A DNA stretch of 11,636 nucleotides from an uncultured Lachnospiraceae bacterium (GCA_910585625.1 CAJUFQ010000056.1:1-11636); one strand, 5' to 3'; shown: positions 1 through 6,335, counted from the first letter of the stretch. Notes: generated from the sequence alone by a model not told the origin. Made by a program: numbers and translations.

Positions 1-36
1 TATACCCCCCGTCCATGGTAAAATATCCCATAAATA

Positions 37-70
37 AGAACTATCAAAAAGTACACCTTTTGATAGTTCT
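37..70 (-). terminator. Hairpin directly after the recombinase gene, probable terminator
   Basis: A perfect 13-bp inverted repeat (arms 37-49 and 58-70, 8-nt loop) begins one base past the recombinase stop codon. On the minus strand it is followed by the moderately T-rich TATTTATGGG, so it is a plausible but not strong intrinsic terminator. Because a site-specific recombinase lies beside it, a recombination site is an alternative reading, but nothing in the sequence favours that. Confidence 0.5.
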
Positions 71-71
71 T

Positions 72-680
72 TCACGTTCTCCGGCCTACGCGGTACTCCT
101 TCAGACGCCGGTAAAACGTGGCCTGGCTCATATCACATTCCTCAATCGCCTCGCCAAATGTCATCTTCCCGCTTTCCCATTTTTGGACGATTTCACCAAA
201 ATTATTTGGCATAGGAGCCTCTGGCCTGCCGAACCGGACCCCCCGCTTTTTCGCAGCCGCAATTCCCTGTTCCTGACGTTTCCTGATGTTTTCCCTTTCA
301 TTCTCCGCAACAAAAGACAGTATCTGCAATACCAAATCCGCCATAAACGTCCCCATGAGGTCTTTTCCCTTCCTCGTGTCCAGGAGCGGCATATCAATCA
401 CGCAGATTTCTATGCCAATCTCCTTCGTGAGAATGCGCCATTGGTTCTGTATTTCCGCATAATTGCGTCCTAAGCGGTCAATGCTCATGATATAAAGCAA
501 ATCCCCGGCTTGCAGCTGCGACAGCATTTTCTCATAATTCGCCCTGTGAAAATCCTTGCCCGACTGTTTATCTATAAAAATACTTCCGGCGGCAACGCCT
601 GCCTGTCCTAACGCAATCATCTGGCGGTCTTCGTTCTGTTCCATGCTCGACACACGCACATAGCCATATACTTTACTCAT
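72..680 (-). CDS. Small serine recombinase (resolvase/invertase family)
   Basis: Predicted 202-residue site-specific DNA recombinase of the Tn3 resolvase/Hin invertase type, which cuts and rejoins DNA through a serine-DNA covalent intermediate. The N-terminal catalytic domain opens with YGYVRVSS, placing the likely nucleophile at Ser11 (Ser12 is adjacent), and carries the IDRLGRN signature at residues 67-73 with active-site arginines 69 and 72. A long helix with ENERENIRKRQEQG (about 126-139) leads to GRP and a C-terminal helix-turn-helix at about 174-195 (MTFGEAIEECDMSQATFYRRL). Length is normal for the small resolvases and well short of the large integrases. The ATG has a GGAGG six bases upstream (687-691). 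No transposase or cargo genes are visible, so whether it is a resolvase, an invertase or a remnant of a mobile element cannot be decided here. Confidence 0.9.
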   Translation of the reverse strand: MSKVYGYVRVSSMEQNEDRQMIALGQAGVAAGSIFIDKQSGKDFHRANYEKMLSQLQAGDLLYIMSIDRLGRNYAEIQNQWRILTKEIGIEICVIDMPLLDTRKGKDLMGTFMADLVLQILSFVAENERENIRKRQEQGIAAAKKRGVRFGRPEAPMPNNFGEIVQKWESGKMTFGEAIEECDMSQATFYRRLKEYRVGRRT

Positions 681-729
681 CTTTATCCTCCGTAATATTC
701 CCTGCCTTTTATTCTATAAAACGGCACTT

Positions 730-745
730 TCACGCTTTCGCGTGA
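730..745 (-). other. Small hairpin in the recombinase leader
   Basis: A 6-bp stem with a GAAA tetraloop on the minus strand (TCACGC-GAAA-GCGTGA) lies about 50 bases upstream of the recombinase ATG. A TATAGA/TAGAAT-like -10 lies between it and the gene, but I find no convincing -35. It could be leader RNA structure or a DNA dyad bound by the recombinase itself. The sequence shows only the dyad. Confidence 0.35.
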
Positions 746-770
746 CAGGGCCTTTCCTATAAGACAAAAA

Positions 771-810
771 AAATCCCCACAGGCAGCTCTGTCGCTGCCT
801 GTGGGGATTT
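771..810 (-). terminator. Strong minus-strand intrinsic terminator upstream of the recombinase
   Basis: A perfect 17-bp inverted repeat (arms 771-787 and 794-810, 6-nt loop) is followed on the minus strand by eight consecutive Ts. On the plus strand the downstream flank is CAAAAAGGGG, so it terminates only leftward transcription. No annotated minus-strand gene lies upstream of it: the next gene to the right is on the plus strand. It must therefore end a short RNA, attenuate transcription entering the recombinase, or be left over from a rearrangement. Confidence 0.8.
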
Positions 811-900
811 CAAAAAGGGGAGGATAAGTATTTAACCTTATCTTTTGTTCAAAGCTTTCATTTTCGCCGAAAGAAATAAGTGGGGGCTTTTTTCTTTCGG
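771..900 (-). ncRNA. Candidate small RNA or attenuator leader with three stem-loops
   Basis: Between the recombinase and the plus-strand membrane gene lie three consecutive inverted repeats. The first is a 10-bp stem (867-876 with 891-900, 14-nt loop). The second is a 6-bp stem (823-828 with 837-842). The third is the strong minus-strand terminator at 771-810. On the minus strand a seven-codon frame, MKALNKR plus TAA (861 down to 838), has its stop inside the second stem, which would suit a ribosome-controlled attenuator. It has no clear ribosome site. A minus-strand promoter is only weakly suggested (TTGTAT-N18-AATACT-like, about 908-937). A stable small RNA of roughly 130 nt is the alternative. 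I do not recognise a known RNA family. Confidence 0.35.
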
Positions 901-912
901 ATAATGGTAGTA

Positions 913-983
913 TTGACAGATATTTTCCGTTTATACAATTTTTTAAAAAAATTTATGCTTTTTTATTTTCACTGTGCTAAAAT
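913..983 (+). promoter_or_regulatory. Candidate promoter region for the membrane aminopropyltransferase-like gene
   Basis: A consensus -35 TTGACA (913-918) is followed after 15 bases by TACAAT (934-939), slightly closer than ideal. A second possibility is the extended -10 TGCTAAAAT (975-983) without a good -35. Either would give a plus-strand start upstream of 1034. The choice cannot be made from sequence alone. Confidence 0.5.
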
Positions 984-992
984 ATGGATATC

Positions 993-1006
993 TGCCGGAA
1001 ACGGCA
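993..1006 (+). other. GAAA-tetraloop hairpin in the 5' leader
   Basis: TGCCG-GAAA-CGGCA forms a compact 5-bp stem closed by a GNRA-type loop about 30 bases before the start codon and just upstream of the weak ribosome site AAAGAAAGG (1012-1020). It could stabilise the leader RNA or affect translation. No known riboswitch consensus is visible. Confidence 0.35.
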
Positions 1007-1033
1007 AAATAAAAGAAAGGTCAATAACAGATC

Positions 1034-2620
1034 ATGAATGAAAAAAATATCTTAAGCAACAAGTATTTCCTTTATATCACGGAATTTTTCTCCGGCATGT
1101 CCGTGATGGCGGTGGAACTGGGCGCAAGCCGCCTGATGGCTCCTTATTTCAGCTCTTCCCAGATTGTATGGACTGTGATTATCGGCGTCATCATGATTGC
1201 CATGGCTTTGGGGAACGTCTGGGGCGGACGCACCGCCGACAAGAAGCCTTCCCCGGACAAGCTCTATGGCAGGCTGCTGCTGGCGGCTGTATGGGTTGCC
1301 TTAATCCCCTTTGCCGGACGCTACCTGATTACCGGGATTTCGCTGCTCCTGGCTGTGTTCGTCACCAAGAATTTCCTGGTATGGGCGGCCCTTTTTGCCT
1401 GCCTTGCCGTATTTGCATTTCCCTGCGTGCTGCTGGGAACCGTGACCCCTTCGCTGGTAAAATATTCTGTCAGCAGCCTGGATGACAATGGCAAGACCGT
1501 GGGCGAGCTTGGGGCTTTAAACACCATCGGCAGCATCATTGGCACGTTCCTCCCCACCTTCGTGACGATTCCGGCGGTAGGCACAGCCATAACCTTCTTG
1601 ATTTTTTCCGGCGTCCTTGCTGCTATCAGTATTGTATACTTCCTCTCTATGCGCAGGAAAATGGTGAAATGCGCGCTGACGGCCGTGCTGATTCTTGTCC
1701 TCGGCCTGACCTCCGGGACTTTCAGCTTTGCTTTCTGGGAAAATGACATCACCGTAGAAGACGAATCCATTTACAACTATCTCCAGGTAAAAGAAAGCGA
1801 CAGTTCCGTAATCCTATCTACAAATGTGCTGTTCGGCGTACAATCCATTTTAATGAAAAACGCCAGCCTCACCGGCATGTATTATGACTACGCCCTTGCC
1901 GCCCCAGTGATGGCAGGCATCCCGCAGATGGATTCACCTGGCAACATCCTCATCCTGGGCCTTGGCACAGGTACTTTCGCTAAATACTGCAGCGAGTACT
2001 TTCCCGGCGTCTCCATCGAAGGTGTGGAAATTGATGAGAAGATTGCCAAGCTGGCAGGGGAATATTTTGACTTGCCGGAATCTATAAATGTGTCCGTGTA
2101 TGACGGACGTTCCTACCTTACGGCCTCTGATAAGAAATATGACGTAATCATGGTTGATGCCTATCAGGATATCACAATCCCTTTCCAAATGTCCTCTGTA
2201 GAATTTTTTTCAGAGGTAGAAAAGCACCTGACTGACAACGGCGTGATGGTCGTCAATATGAACATGAAATCAAAATCAGAAAATTCCATCAACGATTACC
2301 TCTGCGATACCATCGGTTCTGTCTTCGACCATGTGTATGCCGCCCCCGTAGAGGGCGGCACCAACTGTGAGGTGTTCGCGTTCCAGAATCCCGGTGTGAT
2401 ACAGGCTTTCGAGGATGGACGAAAGAACCTTTCAGACCCCGAGCTTGCTGCCATGATGGATACTGTCTCTGACAGCCTCACCCTGCGGGAATCCGGGAGT
2501 TTAATCCTCACAGATGACAAGGCCCCGGTAGAAGTCCTGGGAATGCGGGTGCTGGATGAAATCATCGCGGATGAGCTGGATTACTACCGCAACCTTTACC
2601 TTGGCAAATTGTTTCACTAA
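1034..2620 (+). CDS. Membrane protein with spermidine-synthase-like domain
   Basis: A 528-residue fusion of a polytopic membrane part and a Rossmann-fold domain related to spermidine synthase and methyltransferases. Residues about 12-235 contain roughly seven hydrophobic segments, including the family-like starts EFFSGMSVMAVELGASRLMAPYF and GELGALNTIGSIIGTFLP. The cytosolic part has the nucleotide-binding glycine motif LGLGTGTFAKY (308-318), the acidic residue in VEID (331-334), DGRSYL (357-362), the DAYQD motif (375-379) where aminopropyltransferases carry their catalytic Asp, and the family's late LTDDKAPVE (492-500). This is the common membrane-bound 'fused MFS/spermidine synthase' type, whose substrate is generally unknown, so polyamine synthesis should not be assumed. 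The AGG of the ribosome site ends 13 bases before the ATG, which is far. It stands alone, divergent from the recombinase and convergent with the next gene. Confidence 0.85.
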   Translation: MNEKNILSNKYFLYITEFFSGMSVMAVELGASRLMAPYFSSSQIVWTVIIGVIMIAMALGNVWGGRTADKKPSPDKLYGRLLLAAVWVALIPFAGRYLITGISLLLAVFVTKNFLVWAALFACLAVFAFPCVLLGTVTPSLVKYSVSSLDDNGKTVGELGALNTIGSIIGTFLPTFVTIPAVGTAITFLIFSGVLAAISIVYFLSMRRKMVKCALTAVLILVLGLTSGTFSFAFWENDITVEDESIYNYLQVKESDSSVILSTNVLFGVQSILMKNASLTGMYYDYALAAPVMAGIPQMDSPGNILILGLGTGTFAKYCSEYFPGVSIEGVEIDEKIAKLAGEYFDLPESINVSVYDGRSYLTASDKKYDVIMVDAYQDITIPFQMSSVEFFSEVEKHLTDNGVMVVNMNMKSKSENSINDYLCDTIGSVFDHVYAAPVEGGTNCEVFAFQNPGVIQAFEDGRKNLSDPELAAMMDTVSDSLTLRESGSLILTDDKAPVEVLGMRVLDEIIADELDYYRNLYLGKLFH

Positions 2621-2640
2621 TGCAAAACCTGACGCCCCGC

Positions 2641-2800
2641 CGCAAGCAGCGGAACACCAGGCCTTAGCGTCTGCGCGGTACCAGACTGCGTATCCGTTAC
2701 AACTGCAGATCCACGACCGCCGCAAGCAGCGGAACACCAGATCTTGGCGTCTGCGCGGTATCAGACCGCGTATCCGTTACAGCTGCAGATCCACGACCGT
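2641..2800. repeat. Two tandem copies of an 80-bp repeat
   Basis: Copy 1 (2641-2720) and copy 2 (2721-2800) match at 73 of 80 positions, and all seven differences are transitions. Each copy contains two small inverted repeats: CCGC-AAGCA-GCGG (the leading C of the first stem lies in the preceding base) and GTCTG-8 nt-CAGAC. Copy 2 includes the final codons and stop of the minus-strand gene at 2777-3526. Copy 1 repeats the same reading (VVDLQL then stop) beyond the gene. The repeat fills the gap between two convergent genes and could act in transcript 3'-end formation, although no T-tract follows the hairpins. Confidence 0.85.
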
Positions 2801-3526
2801 CCCGGCTTCTGCCTGCCCGCGGCCATCTGCATAATCTCTGCCACCTTTGGCAGATTCCATAAGCGTCCTGAAATCTGTGTCATCCAGATAAACCATGCCG
2901 TCTTTGGAATCTGCCATTTTCTCATCCAGAATTTCCTGTACTTTATCAAATGCAGTTCTCTCGTCTTTTTTTTCGGTTCTTTTTGCGTCTCTCCGTTCTT
3001 GTAGTTCTTTCCTCTGTCTGGCTGCCTTTTCTTTTGATTTTGCAATGAGTTTCTGAGAATTCTTTTTTCTCGCCTGGCGAAGCTTGCCGCTCATTTTAAT
3101 GCTTCTGCCATCCACAACACGGGAGAAGCAGCGGTATTTGCCATCCCCATCGATATAACTATGCTGGTACAGAAGGGTCTTGCCGCTGGATTTGTAAAGG
3201 CCATCCACAAATTTGGTTATGAATTCAACGCCTCTAATCATATCCTTCATGTCTTTTTCCTTCTGCGGGTCATTACGCATTTTATTTAATATCCCCGGGT
3301 CGAGCGTCAACGTCTTTCCGCTCCTGGCAGAAGAAAACGTACTCCCGACCCTGACATCCACGCTCGGGGCAAGCTTTGCCAATTCATCCACGTAGTCTGC
3401 CATATTCTCTGCCCTGCTGCCCCAGAGCATGCCCGCTTCCTTCTTCTTCATACTTCCCGCCACACTGCTCTTTGCCGCATCCTGGGCCGCATAGCTCCCA
3501 TAAGTACTTGTAATGTCCATTGCCAT
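2777..3526 (-). CDS. Uncharacterised DUF6033-like protein
   Basis: A 249-residue soluble protein without signal peptide or membrane segment. The N-terminus (MAMDITSTYGSYAAQ) is low-complexity and polar. A central region (about 45-145) includes LAPSVDVRVGSTFSSARSGKTL, RGVEFITKFVDGLYKSSGK and a YIDGDGKYR turn. Residues about 143-192 are very rich in Lys, Arg and Glu and should form a charged helix or coiled coil. The tail is acidic, then glycine-rich, ending VVDLQL. The pattern fits my memory of DUF6033, a Lachnospiraceae-enriched family of unknown function, but that assignment is from recall. AGGAGGA seven bases upstream of the ATG (3534-3540) supports this start. I see no convincing promoter in the 120-base gap before it. 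The stop codon lies in the 80-bp repeat, so the C-terminus may have been shaped by it. Confidence 0.8.
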   Translation of the reverse strand: MAMDITSTYGSYAAQDAAKSSVAGSMKKKEAGMLWGSRAENMADYVDELAKLAPSVDVRVGSTFSSARSGKTLTLDPGILNKMRNDPQKEKDMKDMIRGVEFITKFVDGLYKSSGKTLLYQHSYIDGDGKYRCFSRVVDGRSIKMSGKLRQARKKNSQKLIAKSKEKAARQRKELQERRDAKRTEKKDERTAFDKVQEILDEKMADSKDGMVYLDDTDFRTLMESAKGGRDYADGRGQAEAGTVVDLQL

Positions 3527-3598
3527 AACCTCATCCTCCTTGATAAAAACGATACCTCCATGTCATTTTTACAAGCATAACTGCTTCGAAACATAAAC

Positions 3599-3635
3599 CG
3601 GCAATGCTATCTCTCATATCAAGACAACATTGCCG
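3599..3635 (-). terminator. Weak hairpin after the hydrogenase-chemoreceptor gene
   Basis: CGGCAATG (3599-3606) and CATTGCCG (3628-3635) form an 8-bp stem with a 21-nt loop starting 12 bases past the stop of the upstream minus-strand gene. The following minus-strand sequence GTTTATGTTTC is only modestly T-rich. The position suits a terminator, while the large loop and weak tail argue for caution. It could equally belong to the leader of the DUF6033-like gene. Confidence 0.35.
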
Positions 3636-3647
3636 TTGGGGCTGTTC

Positions 3648-5576
3648 TTAGTTCAATATGTTGTTCGTCTCTTCAATCACCCGCTGCACTTTCCCTGCAA
3701 TTTCAGAAACCTTGTCCATAGACTGCTTGATATGCTCACTATTCTCTGACGTCTGTTTGGCTCCCATGATTGCCTCCTCTACCGCAACCAGCAGCTCGCC
3801 AATGGTAGTCTCAAATTTATCTATCACTATATTGATAGCTTCAATCGCCGTATGGATTTCCTCATCGTTCTCCTTCGCATTACCGACCGACGCCTTGGAA
3901 CTTGCAGACAATTCCCGGATATTCGTGGCGACCACCGCAAAGCCTCTTCCCGCTTCTCCTGCCCTTGCAGCCTCGATGGCGGCGTTGAGGGAAAGAAGGT
4001 TAATCTTTCCGGCGATTTTCTCCACATCCTGAGTCATATCATTATACTTCGCCACGCTCTCATTGATATTCTTCATAGAATCCGTAATATTATGATTCAG
4101 CTGTTTGAGATCGTTCATATGTGCGGAGACATTCATCATATCGTCCGAACTCTTCGTCCCCACGTTCCTGATGGAATCCGCCTCTTCCTTGACGCTGGCA
4201 ATGTTCTGGGCAAGCTCGCCGAAAATTTCCATCAGCTCATGGTTCATATTGAGGACTTCCCTGTTGACCTCCGCCACCTTCTGCCGTTCTTCACGGATGA
4301 CCTTCATCACATACTGATGGCAGTTCTCCTTGGCATTGATGCCTCGGGCCACAGCAATCGCCATGTCACGGCAAGTCTTATAACCGCAGGCACGGCAGTC
4401 AAAATTACGTTCTGTCTGCGTATTTTTGCCCATCGCCTCATATGCATTTTCAATCTGTGCCTCTGAAATTGCCGTACTTTGTACGCTCCTCATCTTATAC
4501 GTCCGTATGAAATCTTCAACCTTAAGCTTCTGGTCAAATTCTGCAAACTGCTTATCCAACCCCTTTTTCGAAGTATGCTCCTTGCGTTTCTTCCTACTGT
4601 AACGCTCCACATGGTGCATGATGTCGGACATCAGGAACCGCTTGCAGTCCTTGCCGGTAGCAGGGCCTCCGTTACATCCGAACTCGCAGTTCAGGACGTC
4701 AAATACTGTCGGCCTCGTCTGGGGATCTTGATCCAAATATGTATCCAGTTCTTCGTACAGCCGTTCTGTCCCTTCAGACGTAATCACCTGCAGCTCTGGG
4801 GAATGAACCAAAAGATTCTTCCGAAGTCCGCCGGGCGTCGGATAAATATTTCCTTCCCAACCTTGATATCCGTCAAACTCAAAATCGCTGTATGTGCCTT
4901 CCCTCGGAAAGTCCACATGATTTTCTTTGAAATAGTCTTTCAGATGCTCCATGGTCACATTATAATCAATCACCTTAATGTCCCGGAACTCATCAATCTT
5001 AGCGATACATGGAGAAATTGCGGCGATTTTCCCTCTGTATCCTAAAACTTTGCGCATATAAACTGCCACGCAGGCCATGGGGCTATGCACTGGCGACAAA
5101 TAGGGGAGCAGTTCCGGCCTGTGATATAGCACATAATTCACGACAGCCGCACAGGGCTGGGAAATCAGCTTCGCCTGCGGATTTTTCTCCAAATAACGCA
5201 GATGTGCCCAAGTACAGATATCTGCTCCAAACCCCACGTCATATATCTTGACATTCCCTTGGTTGCGCATCCAATATAAGACATGACGCCATTGGCCGTC
5301 AAAAGCGACCTTGATGGATGGGGCCACAATCAGGGCAACCTCCCTTCCATGATGCAAATCGTCCAAGAACGCCGGCGTATCATCCTGGAAACTCCTCGCC
5401 CCATGGGTACATGCCTTGATGCACGCCCCACACTTGATGCATTTGTCATCATTGATTAAGATCCTCAGCTGGCCACCATCATCCAGCTTTGCCACATTTG
5501 CCTCTTCAGCCGGGCATGCGCGCACACAGGCGTTACATCCCACGCACTTCTGTTCATCCACATTGATTATACTCAT
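3648..5576 (-). CDS. [FeFe]-hydrogenase-like sensor fused to chemoreceptor signalling domain
   Basis: A 642-residue predicted cytosolic redox or H2 sensor. Residues 11-21 and 46-56 are two CxxCxxC-type [4Fe-4S] ferredoxin motifs. About 75-310 is an H-cluster-like domain retaining four cysteines: SQPC142, SPC190 and NC297EFGC301. Cys394, 397, 402 and 419 form a further four-Cys cluster motif (CRACGYKTC). After a coiled coil (about 425-520) comes the chemoreceptor hairpin tip NAAIEAARAGEAGRGFAVVA (531-550). No membrane segment, HAMP or PAS domain is seen. Catalytic enzymes have TSCCP at the first motif; here the proton-relay Cys position is Pro, and the Met positions of motifs 2 and 3 are Ser and Leu. 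This matches sensory HydS-type (group C/D) hydrogenases rather than turnover enzymes. GGGGGA (5586-5591) lies nine bases before the ATG. It is monocistronic. H2 sensing and signalling to CheA/CheW are inferred. Confidence 0.88.
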   Translation of the reverse strand: MSIINVDEQKCVGCNACVRACPAEEANVAKLDDGGQLRILINDDKCIKCGACIKACTHGARSFQDDTPAFLDDLHHGREVALIVAPSIKVAFDGQWRHVLYWMRNQGNVKIYDVGFGADICTWAHLRYLEKNPQAKLISQPCAAVVNYVLYHRPELLPYLSPVHSPMACVAVYMRKVLGYRGKIAAISPCIAKIDEFRDIKVIDYNVTMEHLKDYFKENHVDFPREGTYSDFEFDGYQGWEGNIYPTPGGLRKNLLVHSPELQVITSEGTERLYEELDTYLDQDPQTRPTVFDVLNCEFGCNGGPATGKDCKRFLMSDIMHHVERYSRKKRKEHTSKKGLDKQFAEFDQKLKVEDFIRTYKMRSVQSTAISEAQIENAYEAMGKNTQTERNFDCRACGYKTCRDMAIAVARGINAKENCHQYVMKVIREERQKVAEVNREVLNMNHELMEIFGELAQNIASVKEEADSIRNVGTKSSDDMMNVSAHMNDLKQLNHNITDSMKNINESVAKYNDMTQDVEKIAGKINLLSLNAAIEAARAGEAGRGFAVVATNIRELSASSKASVGNAKENDEEIHTAIEAINIVIDKFETTIGELLVAVEEAIMGAKQTSENSEHIKQSMDKVSEIAGKVQRVIEETNNILN

Positions 5577-5600
5577 TTGTAATCGTCCCCCAACCGTACC

Positions 5601-5616
5601 TATACCATATGCTATA
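5601..5616 (-). promoter_or_regulatory. Imperfect palindrome at the transcription start, possible operator
   Basis: TATACCATATGCTATA is a 16-bp near-palindrome centred on CATATG with one mismatched pair. It overlaps the expected start point of the promoter at 5620-5648. That position is typical of a repressor site, but AT-rich dyads occur by chance and no regulator is identifiable. Confidence 0.3.
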
Positions 5617-5619
5617 AAA

Positions 5620-5648
5620 ATTATAAAATATTGTCACGCACCTGTCAA
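5620..5648 (-). promoter_or_regulatory. Perfect-consensus sigma-A promoter for the hydrogenase-like sensor
   Basis: On the minus strand TTGACA (5643-5648) is separated by exactly 17 bases from TATAAT (5620-5625). All twelve consensus positions match. It lies between the stop of the 136-residue gene and the sensor gene, predicting a start near 5613 and a leader of about 37 bases. Such a strong promoter suggests high constitutive expression unless a repressor acts. Confidence 0.85.
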
Positions 5649-5658
5649 TGCTCTTTCA

Positions 5659-6069
5659 TCACTGCAGCCGGTCTTTATACTTCTCATACAGCGCCTCGAG
5701 CCTTGCCCGGTCAGCATCGGACACCTGGCCGTCTGCCAGCCCGGCAAGCCCCTCCACGTCTCCGCTGGCTGCCAAATCCGCCGCCTGCTTGATGTTTTCC
5801 GGCGATATGTACTTCTCCGCAATATCTGTAATCTGCTCTACGTCCTCCTGCTCCATGCTGTCAATGACCTCGGACACGTCTATCTGCTGCCCGCCCGCAT
5901 TTACCGTCTTGCTAAGCTGTTCTTCCAGTATCTTCTTGCCAATCTCCGTCGCAGCTTTCATCTTAATCTGCTTCTCTATCGTCTCCCGCCCGGCAAAGAG
6001 GACAGCCGCCGCTGCCACCAAAATGCCTGTCACGGCCAGCAGCCTGGCCTGTTTTCTCTTTTTCTTCAC
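5659..6069 (-). CDS. Small membrane-anchored protein of unknown function
   Basis: A 136-residue protein that I do not recognise. A basic N-terminus (MKKKRKQAR) precedes one hydrophobic segment at about 9-27, predicting either a signal peptide or an N-terminal anchor with the rest outside the membrane. No lipobox cysteine is present. The remaining part is helical and charged, with an acidic stretch around SEVIDSMEQEDVEQITDIAEKYISPENIKQAADL (about 66-100), a Gly/Ala-rich patch, and a Lys/Arg-rich end (RLEALYEKYKDRLQ). The start is GTG, with AGGAGG ten bases upstream (6080-6085). It has its own candidate promoter and a long leader, and lies upstream of, but not clearly co-transcribed with, the hydrogenase-like sensor. 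Confidence 0.7.
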   Translation of the reverse strand: MKKKRKQARLLAVTGILVAAAAVLFAGRETIEKQIKMKAATEIGKKILEEQLSKTVNAGGQQIDVSEVIDSMEQEDVEQITDIAEKYISPENIKQAADLAASGDVEGLAGLADGQVSDADRARLEALYEKYKDRLQ

Positions 6070-6207
6070 AAATCACGCACCTCCTGGCAAAATAGTCAAT
6101 AACCCGCGCGGCATTTGCCAAGCATCCGCGCCAGCGCAGCCCCTTAGCTAGTTACTCGCAGGGATAAGCGTCCATGGATAAAACTTAAAGAATCATCCTG
6201 CGCTTTT
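6070..6207 (-). other. Long GC-rich leader of the 136-residue membrane-protein gene
   Basis: If the promoter at 6208-6236 is used, the transcript has about 130 bases before the GTG start. It can form a GC-rich 6-bp stem (6106-6111 with 6126-6131) and an overlapping alternative stem (6086-6091 with 6114-6119) whose 3' arm abuts the AGGAGG. Mutually exclusive pairings next to a ribosome site could control translation, but no known riboswitch consensus is recognisable and the structures are short. Confidence 0.3.
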
Positions 6208-6236
6208 ATCATAATACAAAATAAGCTTTCACACAA
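6208..6236 (-). promoter_or_regulatory. Candidate promoter for the 136-residue membrane-protein gene
   Basis: TTGTGT (6231-6236) and TATGAT (6208-6213) on the minus strand are exactly 17 bases apart. The -10 matches five of six consensus positions, the -35 only three. The remaining sequence up to the hairpin at 6287 shows no other clear signal and no gene with a ribosome site. Confidence 0.45.
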
Positions 6237-6286
6237 GATTCCTGAAATACTTTTTCCTTGCACAATGCTGTCTAATATGCAAGAAA

Positions 6287-6335
6287 GCCGTTTCCGGCAC
6301 AGGCAATGTCTGCTTACACCTGTCCCGGAAACGGC
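6287..6335 (-). terminator. Long hairpin after the FeoB-associated gene
   Basis: An 11-bp perfect stem (6287-6297 with 6325-6335) continues past one mismatch into a 5-bp inner stem (6299-6303 with 6319-6323) with a 15-nt loop. It begins 13 bases beyond the stop of the small Cys-rich gene. The minus-strand tail is TTTCTTG, a short T-rich run, so a moderately efficient terminator is likely. Confidence 0.6.

Noticed and set aside
1..900. Complete insertion sequence or transposon around the recombinase
   Set aside because: No transposase, terminal inverted repeats or target duplications are visible. Only the recombinase and local hairpins are supported.
846..905. Plus-strand TTG-started small frame of 19 codons after GGGGAGG
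   Set aside because: The purine-rich stretch ends about 20 bases before the TTG, too far to serve it, and the region is better explained by inverted repeats.
2556..3004. Overlapping plus-strand open frames with a repeated peptide (ARYQTAYPLQLQIHDR)
   Set aside because: The peptide repeat is only the translation of the 80-bp DNA repeat. There is no ribosome site, and the frames run antisense through the well-supported minus-strand gene.
3852..4466. Long plus-strand open frame antisense to the hydrogenase-like sensor
   Set aside because: The minus strand carries clear domain motifs throughout. The plus frame has no recognisable domain or ribosome site and is a shadow of codon bias.
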